DNA of 64,000 bases from Parvibaculum sp963696585 (GCA_963696585.1 CAVOKW010000023.1:1-64000), one strand, 5' to 3'. Counted from the stretch's first letter, positions 26,343 to 35,370 are shown. Numbers and translations: made by a program. The notes: generated by a model not told the origin, from the letters alone.

Positions 26343-27476
26343 ATGACAGAGATTCGCCAGATCACCAAAGACGACGCCTATGATGCGGTTGCCCCTGACG
26401 ACTTCCCCGCGATGATGGAAGTGGAGCGTTATGGCTCGCGCTCAACCGCCTTCGACAAGATCATTTCCGCGACCCATGACCATTTCTGGGATCCGCTGGA
26501 CACGAAATACATCGATTTTGATGAGCCCTTCGATCTCGAAAACGCGATGCTCATTCCCGAAGAGCTGGTGCCTGAAATGCAGCTGCCCTGCTTCCAGGCG
26601 CTGAGCGAGAAGCAGAAAATCCACTACGCTAATGAAAGCGCCCGCTGGATGCTGTCCTCGATCCTGCATGGCGAAGCTGGTGCGCTGGCGCTTTCCGCCT
26701 CGCTCTGCCACATCCTGAAGGATCCGGGCGCGCAGGAATATGCCGCCAACCAGGCACGCGAAGAAGCCCGTCATGTCACCGGTTTCTCGCGCTACATCAA
26801 GGCCCGCTGGGGCAAGCCGCTGACGGTTGGCGCCACACTTGGCAATCTCCTGACCGACGTTGTGAACGCCAAGGAAGTTTACAAGAAGATCGTCGGCATG
26901 CAGATGCTGGTTGAAGGTCTCGCCATGGGCGCCTTCGCAACCTTCTATGCCAAATCGAACGACCCGCTGATGGTCAAGCTGATGCAGCTCGTCATGACCG
27001 ACGAAGCCTTCCATCACAAGTTCGGCAAGATCTGGGCGGATCGCACGATCCCCAAGCTCAGCGCCGAAGAACAGAACATCGTTGAAGACTGGGCGGCGGA
27101 ATGCTTCCAGACCCTGCTCTTCAATCTCGTCAATCCGGAGCAGAAGCAGGAACTTTACGGCCAGTTCGGTCTCAACTGGCAGCAGGTTCAGCTCGAAATG
27201 CTCGAAGCCTTTGGCGACGATGATCGTCGCGAGCAGATGAAGGAAGGCACCAATATTTTCCGCGTGCTGATCAAGACGCTGCTCAAGGCCGGCATCATCA
27301 CCGATCGCACCAAGGCCTTTTATGCGACCTATGTGAACATGGATGAGCTGAAGGGCGAAGGCGATCATATGGTCGGCGACGACATTGCCGAAGAAGGCAT
27401 CAAGTTCCTGCAGAAGATCAATTTCGGCACCAATGTCGATGCGCTCAAGAATGTGTCGATTGCTGCGGCTGAATGA
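26343..27476 (+). CDS. Ferritin-like diiron-carboxylate protein, paralog 1
   Basis: A 377-residue protein with the duplicated diiron signature E-x29-(D/E)E-x-x-H: E111 (SSILHGE), E141 and H144 (AREEARHV), then E191 (MLVEGLA), E221 and H224 (TDEAFHHKFG). This spacing fits the EX28-37DEXRH pattern of ferritin-like oxidases and ribonucleotide-reductase-R2-like proteins. No signal peptide or membrane helix is seen, so it is cytosolic. No reductase or ferredoxin gene adjoins it, so the reaction (oxidation or hydroxylation of an organic substrate) is inference. The start at 26343 follows AAGGAGG. It is monocistronic, with a strong terminator. Confidence 0.82.
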   Translation: MTEIRQITKDDAYDAVAPDDFPAMMEVERYGSRSTAFDKIISATHDHFWDPLDTKYIDFDEPFDLENAMLIPEELVPEMQLPCFQALSEKQKIHYANESARWMLSSILHGEAGALALSASLCHILKDPGAQEYAANQAREEARHVTGFSRYIKARWGKPLTVGATLGNLLTDVVNAKEVYKKIVGMQMLVEGLAMGAFATFYAKSNDPLMVKLMQLVMTDEAFHHKFGKIWADRTIPKLSAEEQNIVEDWAAECFQTLLFNLVNPEQKQELYGQFGLNWQQVQLEMLEAFGDDDRREQMKEGTNIFRVLIKTLLKAGIITDRTKAFYATYVNMDELKGEGDHMVGDDIAEEGIKFLQKINFGTNVDALKNVSIAAAE

Positions 27477-27498
27477 TTTTCTCCCCCTGATCGGCAGA

Positions 27499-27530
27499 AG
27501 GGCGGCCCCGACGGGCCGCCCTTTTCATTT
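27499..27530 (+). terminator. Terminator of diiron paralog 1
   Basis: GGGCGGCCC and GGGCCGCCC pair around CGAC and are followed by TTTTCATTT, about 20 bases after the stop. The rest of 27531-27702 shows nothing else. Confidence 0.88.
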
Positions 27531-27702
27531 ATGCGCCGATGTGGCTTGAGGGGGGCTCATGCATAGCGCGGGGCATGGCGCGGGCGACACGACTCAGGCT
27601 GTTTTCCTGCGTATGGGCTGGCGAAAGGGTCGGTATGGCTCCTCATGAGACATGTCAAGACCACTCAAGAGCAGTTGCCTCATCTCGTGAAGGGGCGCGC
27701 GC

Positions 27703-27724
27703 AAAATGACGCAGGCGTCATTTT
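27703..27724. promoter_or_regulatory. 22-bp perfect palindrome, copy 2 (operator candidate)
   Basis: The same AAAATGACGC/GCGTCATTTT arms lie around AG. It is followed by TTGTCG at 27729, exactly the same offset as the -35-like TTGACC of copy 1. It lies 91 bp before the second diiron gene. Confidence 0.9.
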
Positions 27725-27814
27725 TGGATTGTCGCGAGGCCGATAAGTACCCACAATTTTATTGTGAGATTACGCCCGCGTGACAACGCAAGGAAGCGAA
27801 GAGGAGAGGCTCGA

Positions 27815-28942
27815 ATGACCAAGACCCGCCAGATCACCAAGGACAACGCCTATGACGCCGTGGCGCCCGATGACTTTGAGGCGATGATGGATGTGGACCG
27901 GTATAACCGCCGCACCAGCGCCTTTGACAAGATCATCTCGGCGACGCATGACCATTTCTGGGATCCGACCGACAAGCGCTATATCGACTATAGCGAGCCG
28001 TTTGACAGCGAAAACGAAATGCTGATTGATCCGGACCTCGTGCCGGAACTGAAGCTGCCCTGCTTTGAAAAGCTGACGGAAAAGCAGAAGGTTGCCTTCG
28101 TCAATGAAACGGCGCGCTGGATGATGTCGGCCATTCTGCATGGCGAACAGGGCGCCATGAACCTGTCGGCCTCGCTCTGCCACATCCTGCTTGATCCCGG
28201 CGCCCAGGAATATGCCGCCAATCAGGCGCGTGAAGAAGCGCGCCATGTAACGGCGTTCGCCAAATATGTGCAGGCCCGTTTTGGCAAGCCCCTGCCCTGC
28301 GGCGAGACGCTGGCCGGGCTTCTCTCCGAGATGGTCAATGCCAGGGAAGTTTATAAGAAGATCGTCGGCATGCAGTTGCTCGTCGAGGGTCTGGCCATGG
28401 GCACCTTCGCAACCTTCTTCAACACGGCGCGCGACCCGCTGCTCGTCAAGCTCTGCCAGCTTGCCATGACGGATGAAGCCTTCCACCACAAGTTCGGCAA
28501 GATCTGGGCGGATCGCACGATCCCCAAGCTGACGCAGGAAGAGCGCGACATCATTGAAGACTGGGCGGCAAGCTGCTTCCAGACGCTTTTGTTCAATCTT
28601 GTCAATCCGGAACAGAAGCGCGCACTTTATGCGCCTTTCGGTCTCGACTGGCAGGTGGTTCAGGCAGAAATGCTTGAAGCCGTCACCGATGAGGATCGCC
28701 GCGAGCAGATGAAGGAAGGCACCAATATTTTCCGTGTGCTGATCAAGACTCTGCTGCGTGCCGGCATCATCACCGACCGCACCCGCCCCTTCTATGCCAC
28801 CTATGTGGACATGGAAGAATTGAAGAACGAAGACGAGCGCATGGTCGGTGACGACATTGCCGAGGCGGGCATTGCCTATCTCAAGACCGTCAACTTTGCG
28901 CATGGCAGGGCCTCGTCCATGGGTTCCGTCGCGGCGGAATGA
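27815..28942 (+). CDS. Ferritin-like diiron-carboxylate protein, paralog 2
   Basis: A 375-residue paralog of the preceding gene with about three quarters of residues the same by eye and identical iron-site spacing (E111, E141/H144, E191, E221/H224). The two differ most at the C-terminus (after residue 345). GAGGAGAGG upstream of the ATG at 27815 supports the start; it has its own promoter region and terminator, so each copy is transcribed alone. It may be a duplication with a changed substrate, or a dose effect; the sequence cannot decide. Confidence 0.82.
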   Translation: MTKTRQITKDNAYDAVAPDDFEAMMDVDRYNRRTSAFDKIISATHDHFWDPTDKRYIDYSEPFDSENEMLIDPDLVPELKLPCFEKLTEKQKVAFVNETARWMMSAILHGEQGAMNLSASLCHILLDPGAQEYAANQAREEARHVTAFAKYVQARFGKPLPCGETLAGLLSEMVNAREVYKKIVGMQLLVEGLAMGTFATFFNTARDPLLVKLCQLAMTDEAFHHKFGKIWADRTIPKLTQEERDIIEDWAASCFQTLLFNLVNPEQKRALYAPFGLDWQVVQAEMLEAVTDEDRREQMKEGTNIFRVLIKTLLRAGIITDRTRPFYATYVDMEELKNEDERMVGDDIAEAGIAYLKTVNFAHGRASSMGSVAAE

Positions 28943-28962
28943 ACTTTCGCAACCATCAAGAC

Positions 28963-28994
28963 AAGGGCGGTCCGGCAACGGGCCGCCCTTCTTC
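28963..28994 (+). terminator. Terminator of diiron paralog 2
   Basis: AAGGGCGG and CCGCCCTT pair around a loop; T-rich CTTCTTCATTT follows. Confidence 0.75.
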
Positions 28995-29031
28995 ATTTGG
29001 TGCGGCCCGCGCCCTTCTATAGACTGGCGGC

Positions 29032-29958
29032 ATGAACCACATGAGCGTTGAAGAAAGCCTGCAAGGCGCCTTGCGCAGCCTCATTGCCGACCTGCCAGAT
29101 AAGCCGTGGCGGCTGGCCGGCGAGGGCGTGTGGGGCAAGGTCATGGATCTTGGCGATCAGACCATGCTCAAGCTCGTGCATCGCAATGGCGGCATCGGTT
29201 CGGGGGACAGCAAACTCGTCCGCGAGGCCAAGGCGCTGGAAATGCTCGGCGGCCTGGCGACCCGGGATTTCCGGGTGCCCAAACTCATAGCCCATGAGCG
29301 CTGGAACAATGCCTGGATGCTGGGGGGCGCCTATATGGGGCCGCCCCTGGCGGGCTGGATCCGGATGGAGAAACTGCCGGGCCATGTAGCGGATGAACAT
29401 GCGCTGCATGGGGCAGGGGCGCAAGATCGCGATCGGCTCGGCGAAGCGATTGGCGCGGCGATTGCCTGTTTTCACGCCGATACAACCATGCATGTCGAAA
29501 GTGCTGGCCGTCTTGGCGATCCGCTGGTGCGGGCGCTTGACGAAGCCCTGCCCCGGCTTAACGGCCCGCATGACAAGGCCCGCATGGAAACGCTGCGCGC
29601 CAATTGGCTGGCGCAGACGGGACCGCGCGTGATGCTGCATGGCGATCTCAATCTTGGCAATATTTTGCGGGCGGGCCCACGCGATGCCTTGAGCCTGATC
29701 GATTTTGCCGAATGCGGCGTCGGGGCGCCTGAATATGATCTGCATCATTTTGAAAATGCCGGGCCATTGCGCGACGCCGTGTTTCGCGGCTATGGCGCCG
29801 TGACGGGCGCGATGCCCGACATGGCGCGCTATCGCATGGGCGTGGCTGTTGCGGCGGCGGTGACGCTTGCCATATCGGGCGGCGGCGGCCATCCGCGCGA
29901 AGCATCGCGCCGACGCTACTGGCTCGACGAAACGCTCTATCAGGCCGGGATCAGTTGA
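29032..29958 (+). CDS. Aminoglycoside-phosphotransferase-family kinase-like protein
   Basis: A 308-residue protein of the APH/choline-kinase fold. The catalytic loop is MLHGDLNLGNIL, the metal-binding region is LSLIDFAECGVGAPEYDLHHF. The substrate (a small hydroxylated compound or an antibiotic) cannot be told; in chromosomes such proteins are often not resistance genes. The start ATG at 29032 is near a second ATG (29041). A short TTG-started frame overlaps its stop (29955-30038), but I do not call it as a gene. Confidence 0.8.
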   Translation: MNHMSVEESLQGALRSLIADLPDKPWRLAGEGVWGKVMDLGDQTMLKLVHRNGGIGSGDSKLVREAKALEMLGGLATRDFRVPKLIAHERWNNAWMLGGAYMGPPLAGWIRMEKLPGHVADEHALHGAGAQDRDRLGEAIGAAIACFHADTTMHVESAGRLGDPLVRALDEALPRLNGPHDKARMETLRANWLAQTGPRVMLHGDLNLGNILRAGPRDALSLIDFAECGVGAPEYDLHHFENAGPLRDAVFRGYGAVTGAMPDMARYRMGVAVAAAVTLAISGGGGHPREASRRRYWLDETLYQAGIS

Positions 29959-30066
29959 GCGCCCTGCGCGAACAGGACAAATACGAACTGCCGGACGGAT
30001 TTCCCTGCGACGTGCTGCCGGAAGAGACCGGCGCGTGATCCGGTTTCCTGATCCCGGGACTTGACG

Positions 30067-30085
30067 TAGTACGTATAATGTACTA
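30067..30085. promoter_or_regulatory. higBA promoter and operator-like palindrome
   Basis: TAGTAC and GTACTA flank GTATAAT, so the inverted repeat contains a perfect -10 box (TATAAT, 30074-30079). This is the expected place for autorepression by the HigA antitoxin. The toxin GTG start lies 17 bases after the -10 box. Confidence 0.65.
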
Positions 30086-30095
30086 GCTACTGTTT

Positions 30096-30375
30096 GTGAT
30101 CCATAGCTTTGCTGATAAAGAGACCGAAGCCCTCTGGGCGCGGCATAGCGCGAAGCGCTTCCGGGCTTTTGAGCGAATTGCATTACGCAAACTTGCCCAG
30201 CTTGATGCGGCCCTGTCACCAGACGATCTGCGCGCGCCGCCAGGCAATCGACTTGAAGCCTTGAAGGGCGATCATCGCGGTCAAATGTCGATACGTATCA
30301 ACGATCAGTGGCGCGTCTGCTTTCCGCTGGACAAGGCTTGGCGCAGAAGATGTGGAAATTGCCGATTACCACTAA
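30096..30375 (+). pseudogene. higB: HigB-type toxin, frameshifted
   Basis: A RelE-fold mRNA interferase of the HigB/plasmid-maintenance killer family. The N-terminal part is intact (IHSFADKETEALWARHSAK, then FERIALRKLAQLDAA, LEALKGDHRGQMSIRINDQW). An extra C near 30322 changes CFRWTRLGAEDVEIADYH into another frame, so the natural TAA at 30373 is missed and an out-of-frame tail runs into higA to 30425. The lost C-terminus (DVEIADYH) carries the catalytic-type residues, so the toxin is inactive as read, unless the base is a sequence error. It precedes higA by 18 bases. Confidence 0.75.
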
Positions 30376-30393
30376 GAAGGAGAGTTGCCCATC

Positions 30394-30756
30394 ATGGCCA
30401 AGTTGACGCCGATCCATCCCGGTGAGGTTCTGGCCGAGGATTTCATGAAGCCGCTCATGCTCAGCGCCAACGCATTGGCACGGCGGCTTGGCGTACCCGC
30501 CAATCGCATCAGTGCGATTGTGAACGGTCGCCGCCACATTACACCCGACACGGCACTCCGGCTGGAACGGGCGCTGGGTTCGTCAGCAGAATTCTGGCTC
30601 AACCTTCAGGCGCGCTACGATCTGGAAACCACGCGCGACCAGATCGACACCAAGGAACTGTCCGCGATCAAATTGATCGAAGCGGGCGGCCTGAGGGCCC
30701 TTATTTCGGGGCGCGCTTGGCGAGAATGCGCTGAAGCGTGCGGCGATGCATGTTGA
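30394..30756 (+). CDS. higA: HigA-type antitoxin
   Basis: A helix-turn-helix antitoxin of the HigA/XRE family. It starts MAKLTPIHPGEVLAEDF, has the HTH LSANALARRLGVPANRISAIVNGRRHITPDTALRL and ends in the usual SSAEFWLNLQARYDLE. The family normally ends about here; the last 25 residues are foreign and overlap the end of the convergent regA gene by 56 bases, so the original stop may be lost. AAGGAG 10 bases before ATG at 30394 supports the start. It should neutralise HigB and repress the promoter. Confidence 0.85.
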   Translation: MAKLTPIHPGEVLAEDFMKPLMLSANALARRLGVPANRISAIVNGRRHITPDTALRLERALGSSAEFWLNLQARYDLETTRDQIDTKELSAIKLIEAGGLRALISGRAWRECAEACGDAC

Positions 30757-31279
30757 GACGGCGCGCGGTTTCCGACACGTTGCGACCGCAGAGCTCATAA
30801 ACGCGCTGAATATGTTCCCAGCGCACGCGATCGGCCGACATCGGATTTTCCGGCGGATCGGCGCGGTCGCCGCGCTTGGCGAGCAGGGCGGCTTCAATGG
30901 CATCGGCATCGGACGGCTTGGCGAGATAATCGACCGCGCCAAGTTTCACCGCCGCAACAGCCGTCGCGATATTGCCATAGCCCGTGAGCACGATGATGCG
31001 GGCGTCAGGTCGGGCATCTTCCACAGCCGCCACGACATCAAGCCCATTGCCATCTTCCAGACGCAGATCGACAACGGCAAAGCCCGGCTTTTTCGACTTG
31101 GCGAGCTCGCGGCCTTCCTTGACGGTGCTGGCCGTCGACACGTCAAAACCGCGCGACTCCATGGCGCGGGCAAGCCGCGTCAGAAAGGGCAGATCATCAT
31201 CAACAAGCAGAAGCGTGCGATCTTCCGGGATGAGGGGCGTATCACCCGGCTCGCTCTTGGGCGTCTCGGAATCCATCAT
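30701..31279 (-). CDS. regA: Redox response regulator RegA/PrrA/ActR
   Basis: A 192-residue response regulator. The receiver domain has LLLVDDDLPFLTRLARAM, phosphoacceptor Asp in FAVVDLRLEDGNGLDVV and the Lys in DYLAKPSDADA. The C-terminal Fis-like HTH ends NVSETARRLNMHRRTLQRIL, nearly invariant in RegA/PrrA/ActR. It is the partner of the RegB kinase encoded 105 bases upstream on the same strand. In relatives it governs respiration, nitrogen fixation and photosynthesis genes under low oxygen. Confidence 0.94.
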   Translation of the reverse strand: MMDSETPKSEPGDTPLIPEDRTLLLVDDDLPFLTRLARAMESRGFDVSTASTVKEGRELAKSKKPGFAVVDLRLEDGNGLDVVAAVEDARPDARIIVLTGYGNIATAVAAVKLGAVDYLAKPSDADAIEAALLAKRGDRADPPENPMSADRVRWEHIQRVYELCGRNVSETARRLNMHRRTLQRILAKRAPK

Positions 31280-31384
31280 GATGTTGCCTGATCTTGGTCT
31301 TGAAGTTTGATGTATCGTTTAATTCACAATTCTCATGAGGGTAATCCTAGGCGCTTCAGTGGCCAAGTCCAACCCCGCAGATTG

Positions 31385-32797
31385 CTAGGTCTTTGCCCAA
31401 TTGCTGGCCGGCCTCGGGAAGGCGGCTTCGGCCTCAATGGATTTGCGTTCCCAACGCACGGTGACAAGGGCGCCTGATTTTTCATCCAGCCGATTGCCGA
31501 TATCGACCAAGGCGCCAGTGCGCTCCAGCAGGGTTTTGCCGATGAAAAAGCCAAGACCCATCCCCTCATGCGCGCCTTCAGGGTCCGATATGGAGAGATT
31601 TGCGCCCGTTTTGCGCGGTCGCGTCGTCACATAGGGCTCGCCGAGGCGTTCCAGCACATCGGACGTGAAGCCCGGGCCGTCATCGCGAATGGTGACCATG
31701 ATGCGGTGGCGATCATAGCGGCCCGTGACCTCGACACTGTGGCGGGCAAAATCAGCCGCGTTTTCGACGAAATTTCCGAGGCCATATAGCATTTCGGGGC
31801 GCCGCAGGATGTCGGGCTCTTCGGCATCGGGGTCATCGGTCGTGACCCGGATATCGAAAAGCACATCCATGTCGCGATGCGGCTCAACGATTTCGTCGAG
31901 CAGGACATGCAATGGCAGGCGCGAATGGACGGCATCTTCATCGTCCGGCCGACGCGACAATTTGGAGAGAATGTCCTTGCAGCGCTCTGCCTGCCCGGCG
32001 AGCAAGGCGAGATCGTCGCGAAGCTCGGCGTCCGTTTGACCGCCACGCATCAGCTCCTTGGCGACAAGCGAGATGGTGCCAAGCGGCGTGCCGAGCTCAT
32101 GCGCGGCGGCGGCGGCAAGGCCATCCAAGGCCGAGAGACGCTGGGCGCGCGCCAGCACGAATTGCGTGGCGGCGAGCGCATCCGACATGCGACGCGATTC
32201 CTGCGCCACGCGCCAGGCATAGACCGACATGAAGACAAGGCCGAGCACGAGGGCAACCCAATTGCCGGTGACGAGCAGCGGGGGCAACTGCATGGGCTCA
32301 CCCGCATACCAGGGCAGCGGCATGTGGAAGAAGACGAGCAGCGTCACATAGACAATCGACAGGCCGAGCAGGAGGACGGTGGAGCGCAGGGAGAGCGTGG
32401 TCGCCGAAATCGTGACCGGGGCCATGAAGAGAAGCGCGAAGGGATTTTGCAGGCCGCCGGTGAGAAAGACGAGAACGGCAAATTGCCCCAGATCAATGGC
32501 GAAATAGACCGCCGCCTGCCATTCGGGCAGCCGCGTGGAAGGGCGATGGCGCAGGGTCAGAAACACATTGAGCCAGGCAAGGGCGGCAATCGCCGTGAGG
32601 CAGAAGCCGAGCGGCAGATCGAAGCCGAGGGCAAAATGCACGAAGATCACGGCGGCGAGCTGACCACCGACGGCAAGCCAGCGCAGGATGACGACGGTCT
32701 GCAGGCGCACGCGCCCGATAGGCTGGTTGATGTCGGCAAAGCGCTGCATACTGACGAGGCGGTGCAGCCAGCGCTGGGTTCGGGATCGGTCCGGCAT
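31385..32797 (-). CDS. regB: Redox sensor histidine kinase RegB/PrrB/ActS
   Basis: A 470-residue membrane histidine kinase. Six hydrophobic helices lie in residues 30-195, with the quinone-sensing signature GGLQNPF at 114-120. The H-box AAHELGTPLGTIS has the phosphorylated His (about residue 233), and a Cys exactly 40 residues later (ERCKDIL) corresponds to the redox cysteine of Rhodobacter RegB. The ATP-binding part has NFVENAADFARH, DDGPGF and GMGLGFFIGK. It phosphorylates RegA under reducing conditions. Confidence 0.95.
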   Translation of the reverse strand: MPDRSRTQRWLHRLVSMQRFADINQPIGRVRLQTVVILRWLAVGGQLAAVIFVHFALGFDLPLGFCLTAIAALAWLNVFLTLRHRPSTRLPEWQAAVYFAIDLGQFAVLVFLTGGLQNPFALLFMAPVTISATTLSLRSTVLLLGLSIVYVTLLVFFHMPLPWYAGEPMQLPPLLVTGNWVALVLGLVFMSVYAWRVAQESRRMSDALAATQFVLARAQRLSALDGLAAAAAHELGTPLGTISLVAKELMRGGQTDAELRDDLALLAGQAERCKDILSKLSRRPDDEDAVHSRLPLHVLLDEIVEPHRDMDVLFDIRVTTDDPDAEEPDILRRPEMLYGLGNFVENAADFARHSVEVTGRYDRHRIMVTIRDDGPGFTSDVLERLGEPYVTTRPRKTGANLSISDPEGAHEGMGLGFFIGKTLLERTGALVDIGNRLDEKSGALVTVRWERKSIEAEAAFPRPASNWAKT

Positions 32798-32873
32798 GAT
32801 GGTTCCCCCCGCAACGGTTGTGATGCGACTCGTTTTCCCGTCAGTCTAGCGCAAACGGGGCCGCAAGGGTGTC

Positions 32874-33932
32874 TCAGGCATTGGCGGGCCAGGACGAGGC
32901 CGGCGGCAGGGGCCGCGTTTCGCCGATCCGCATGATCCAGACATCCTCATCCGACAGGCCCTTGTCGCGGCCCGCCTGACGAAAGCGCACCGGCGGCTCG
33001 AAAGGCGGCTCGACCGTCAACAGCACCGTGCCCCAATGCATGCCGACAGCGCGGCGCGCGCGCAGATCGAGCGACATCTGAATGGCTTCCTCGGGGGTGG
33101 CGTGCGAGGCCTTCATCATCTTGCGCGGCGCATAGGCGCCGATGCCGAGAAGGGCGGTGTCAAAGGGGCCGTAATCGCGGCCCAATTGCTCGAAAACCGG
33201 GCCATAGCCTGAATCGCCGCCAAAGAAGGTGTGATGGGCGGCGCTCCTGATCGAGAACCCGGCCCAGAGCGTCTTGTTGGTATCAAGCCCGGTGCGGCGC
33301 GACCAATGCACCACGGGCAGCGCGGTGAAACGCAGCCCGCGAATATCATGATGCTCGTACCAGTCGAGCTCGATGACATGGACAAAGCCGCGCTGGCGGA
33401 AAAACGCGGCCAGCCGCAGCGGCACGATGACCGTCATGCGCGCCTTGCCGGGCAAGGCGGCAAGCGCCCGCTCGTCGAGATGGTCATAGTGATTATGGCT
33501 GACGATGAGCACATCGACGGGCGGCAGGGCATGAAGCGCGATGCCCGGCTCGACAAAGCGCTTGGGGCCGAGCGCGCCCGGCCCGGCATTGTCGGAGAGA
33601 TAGGGATCGGTGAGGATGGTGACGCCGGATTGCCGCAGGAGAAAACAGGCATGACCCAGCCAGGTCAGGAAATCGCCCGTGCCGGCCATATGGCTGGCGA
33701 GACCGGCGGCAGCCTCCATGGCGGGCACGACATGGCCCTCAGGCACATCGACCTTGCGGGCGCCCTGACGCAGCATTTCGACGAAGAAGGGCGCGGCATA
33801 TTTCAGCCGCCCCTGGCCGCGGCTCGGGCAGCCGGGCGGATTGCGAAAGCTGCCATCGGGCAGATGGTGCCAGGGTTTGCCGGGGGCGGCGGCTTTGGCG
33901 GCGCGTCCGCGGGGCTTTTTGATCTCGCTCAT
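32874..33932 (-). CDS. Metallo-beta-lactamase-fold hydrolase (NAPE-PLD/RomA-like)
   Basis: A 352-residue protein with the metal motif VSHNHYDHLDE and later VHWSRRTG and FFGGDSGYGP, all typical of the NAPE-PLD/RomA type of metallo-beta-lactamase proteins. The N-terminus is basic and its first part (RGRAAKAAAPGKPWHHLPDG) precedes the fold. The start at 33932 (MSEIKKPRG) replaces an upstream ATG at 34031 without family similarity. The substrate is unknown; phosphodiester or lactone hydrolysis is possible. Confidence 0.85.
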   Translation of the reverse strand: MSEIKKPRGRAAKAAAPGKPWHHLPDGSFRNPPGCPSRGQGRLKYAAPFFVEMLRQGARKVDVPEGHVVPAMEAAAGLASHMAGTGDFLTWLGHACFLLRQSGVTILTDPYLSDNAGPGALGPKRFVEPGIALHALPPVDVLIVSHNHYDHLDERALAALPGKARMTVIVPLRLAAFFRQRGFVHVIELDWYEHHDIRGLRFTALPVVHWSRRTGLDTNKTLWAGFSIRSAAHHTFFGGDSGYGPVFEQLGRDYGPFDTALLGIGAYAPRKMMKASHATPEEAIQMSLDLRARRAVGMHWGTVLLTVEPPFEPPVRFRQAGRDKGLSDEDVWIMRIGETRPLPPASSWPANA

Positions 33933-33996
33933 GCCTGCAAAGGTAGTGCAGCGGCGCGCGGGTGCAAGGTGGCATAAGTGCCTTACTGCGCGCGCC

Positions 33997-34605
33997 TTAT
34001 TGCGCGCCGGAAGCCGCCAGCAGATCGACAATGTCGGTGTAATGGCGTTCCTGCGCGATTTCGAGCGCGGAACGGCCCGTCACATCGGTTTCATTGGGGT
34101 CGGCGTCATGCTTGAGCAGCGCCTCGACAACCGCCGTATTATGGGCGCGAATGGCGATGAGCAGCGGCACGTCGCGTTCGGCCCCGACGCGATCAGGGTC
34201 GGCGCCCTTTTCAAGCAGCATCCAGGCGATATCGGCCCGGCCCGAGAGCGCCACGGAGGTGAGCGAGGTGCGGCCATCAGGCGCGCGGCGGTCCACATCG
34301 GCGCCCTTGTCGAGCAGCATCCTGACAATTTCGGCATGGCCGTTTTCGACCGCGACAATCAGCACCGGCACGCCATCCGAGCCCACTTCATCGGGCGAGA
34401 CACCCGAGACAAGCTGGGTATTCATTTTGTCGGCGTCGCCGCGCCGCGCCGCATCAATTGTCGGATTGTCATTGACATAGACATCCTGCAAGACGCCGGG
34501 CACGGCGCGCGCCGGGCCCGCGCCAAAGGACAGGCCGACGGCGGACATAATGCCGCAAAGCGCCAAAAGGCGGCTCCATTTCGGGGATTTCATCACGACA
34601 CGCAT
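33997..34605 (-). CDS. Exported ankyrin-repeat protein
   Basis: About 202 residues from the ATG at 34605. A signal peptide (SRLLALCGIMSAVGLSFG with a cleavage-type APA-like AGPARA end) precedes four or more ankyrin repeats, including NTQLVSGVSPDEVGSDGVPV, GHAEIVRMLLDKGADVDRRA and RADIAWMLLEKGADPDRV. Bacterial proteins of this type are often periplasmic with no known enzyme. It is upstream of, and on the same strand as, the metallo-hydrolase gene by 64 bases. Its exact start is uncertain (34635, 34605 or 34593). Confidence 0.8.
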   Translation of the reverse strand: MRVVMKSPKWSRLLALCGIMSAVGLSFGAGPARAVPGVLQDVYVNDNPTIDAARRGDADKMNTQLVSGVSPDEVGSDGVPVLIVAVENGHAEIVRMLLDKGADVDRRAPDGRTSLTSVALSGRADIAWMLLEKGADPDRVGAERDVPLLIAIRAHNTAVVEALLKHDADPNETDVTGRSALEIAQERHYTDIVDLLAASGAQ

Positions 34606-34755
34606 TTCTTTCACGGCTTTTTTCACGCTACACATGTGTTTCAGGAAGCGCTGCGTCGCGCCCTGAGCCTTACCCCTGAGGCCCGATCATCTACAGATGG
34701 CGCGGCCCCCGCAAGACTTTCCGCCGCCCGCCCGCAAAGTGACAGGATAAACCCC

Positions 34756-35370
34756 ATGGATAAACGTCAAAGCCTGATCTGGATGGCGGTTCTGATCGTG
34801 CTTGCCCTGCTGGGCCTGCTGATTGCCGGGCTGATTTCGGAAAAATCCGCGCAGGCCCCCACGCCCGTCGTTTCATCGGGCACGCCGCAGGTGGGCGGGC
34901 CGTTCACGCTGACCGACGAAAAGGGCGCAACCGTTAGCGACGCCGATTTCCGCGGCAAATACATGCTGATCTATTTCGGCTTCACGTTCTGCCCGGATGT
35001 CTGCCCGACCGAATTGCAGGTGATGACCGGCGCGGTGGACGCGCTTGGCGCTGACGCCGACAAGGTTCAGCCGCTGTTCATCACGGTCGATCCGGCGCGC
35101 GACACGCGCGAGGTCATGGCGACATATGTGCCGCAATTCTCGCCGCGCCTCAAAGGCCTGACCGGAAGCGACGCGCAGATCGCCGCCGTCGCCAAAGAAT
35201 TCCATGTGTTTTACGAAAAGGCGCCGGACGACAGTTCGTCAGCGGATTATTCGATGGATCACTCGTCCATCGTCTATCTGATGGGGCCGGATGGCACGTT
35301 TTTGACCTTCTTCCCGCCCGGCACAACCCCCGACGCCATGGCCGCGAAGATCAAGGGGTTTATGGGGTAG
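34756..35370 (+). CDS. SCO1/SenC-family copper protein
   Basis: A 204-residue membrane-anchored thioredoxin-fold protein: a membrane helix (IWMAVLIVLALLGLLIAGLI), then GPFTLTDEKGATV, the copper motif FGFTFCPDVCPTELQ (CxxxC) and the third ligand His in DHSSIVYLMGPDG. It helps to insert copper into the CuA centre of cytochrome c oxidase. The start ATG at 34756 precedes MDKRQSL. Confidence 0.93.
   Translation: MDKRQSLIWMAVLIVLALLGLLIAGLISEKSAQAPTPVVSSGTPQVGGPFTLTDEKGATVSDADFRGKYMLIYFGFTFCPDVCPTELQVMTGAVDALGADADKVQPLFITVDPARDTREVMATYVPQFSPRLKGLTGSDAQIAAVAKEFHVFYEKAPDDSSSADYSMDHSSIVYLMGPDGTFLTFFPPGTTPDAMAAKIKGFMG

Noticed and set aside
29955..30038. A 27-codon TTG-started frame overlapping the stop of the APH-like gene
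   Set aside because: No ribosome site, family or conservation evidence.
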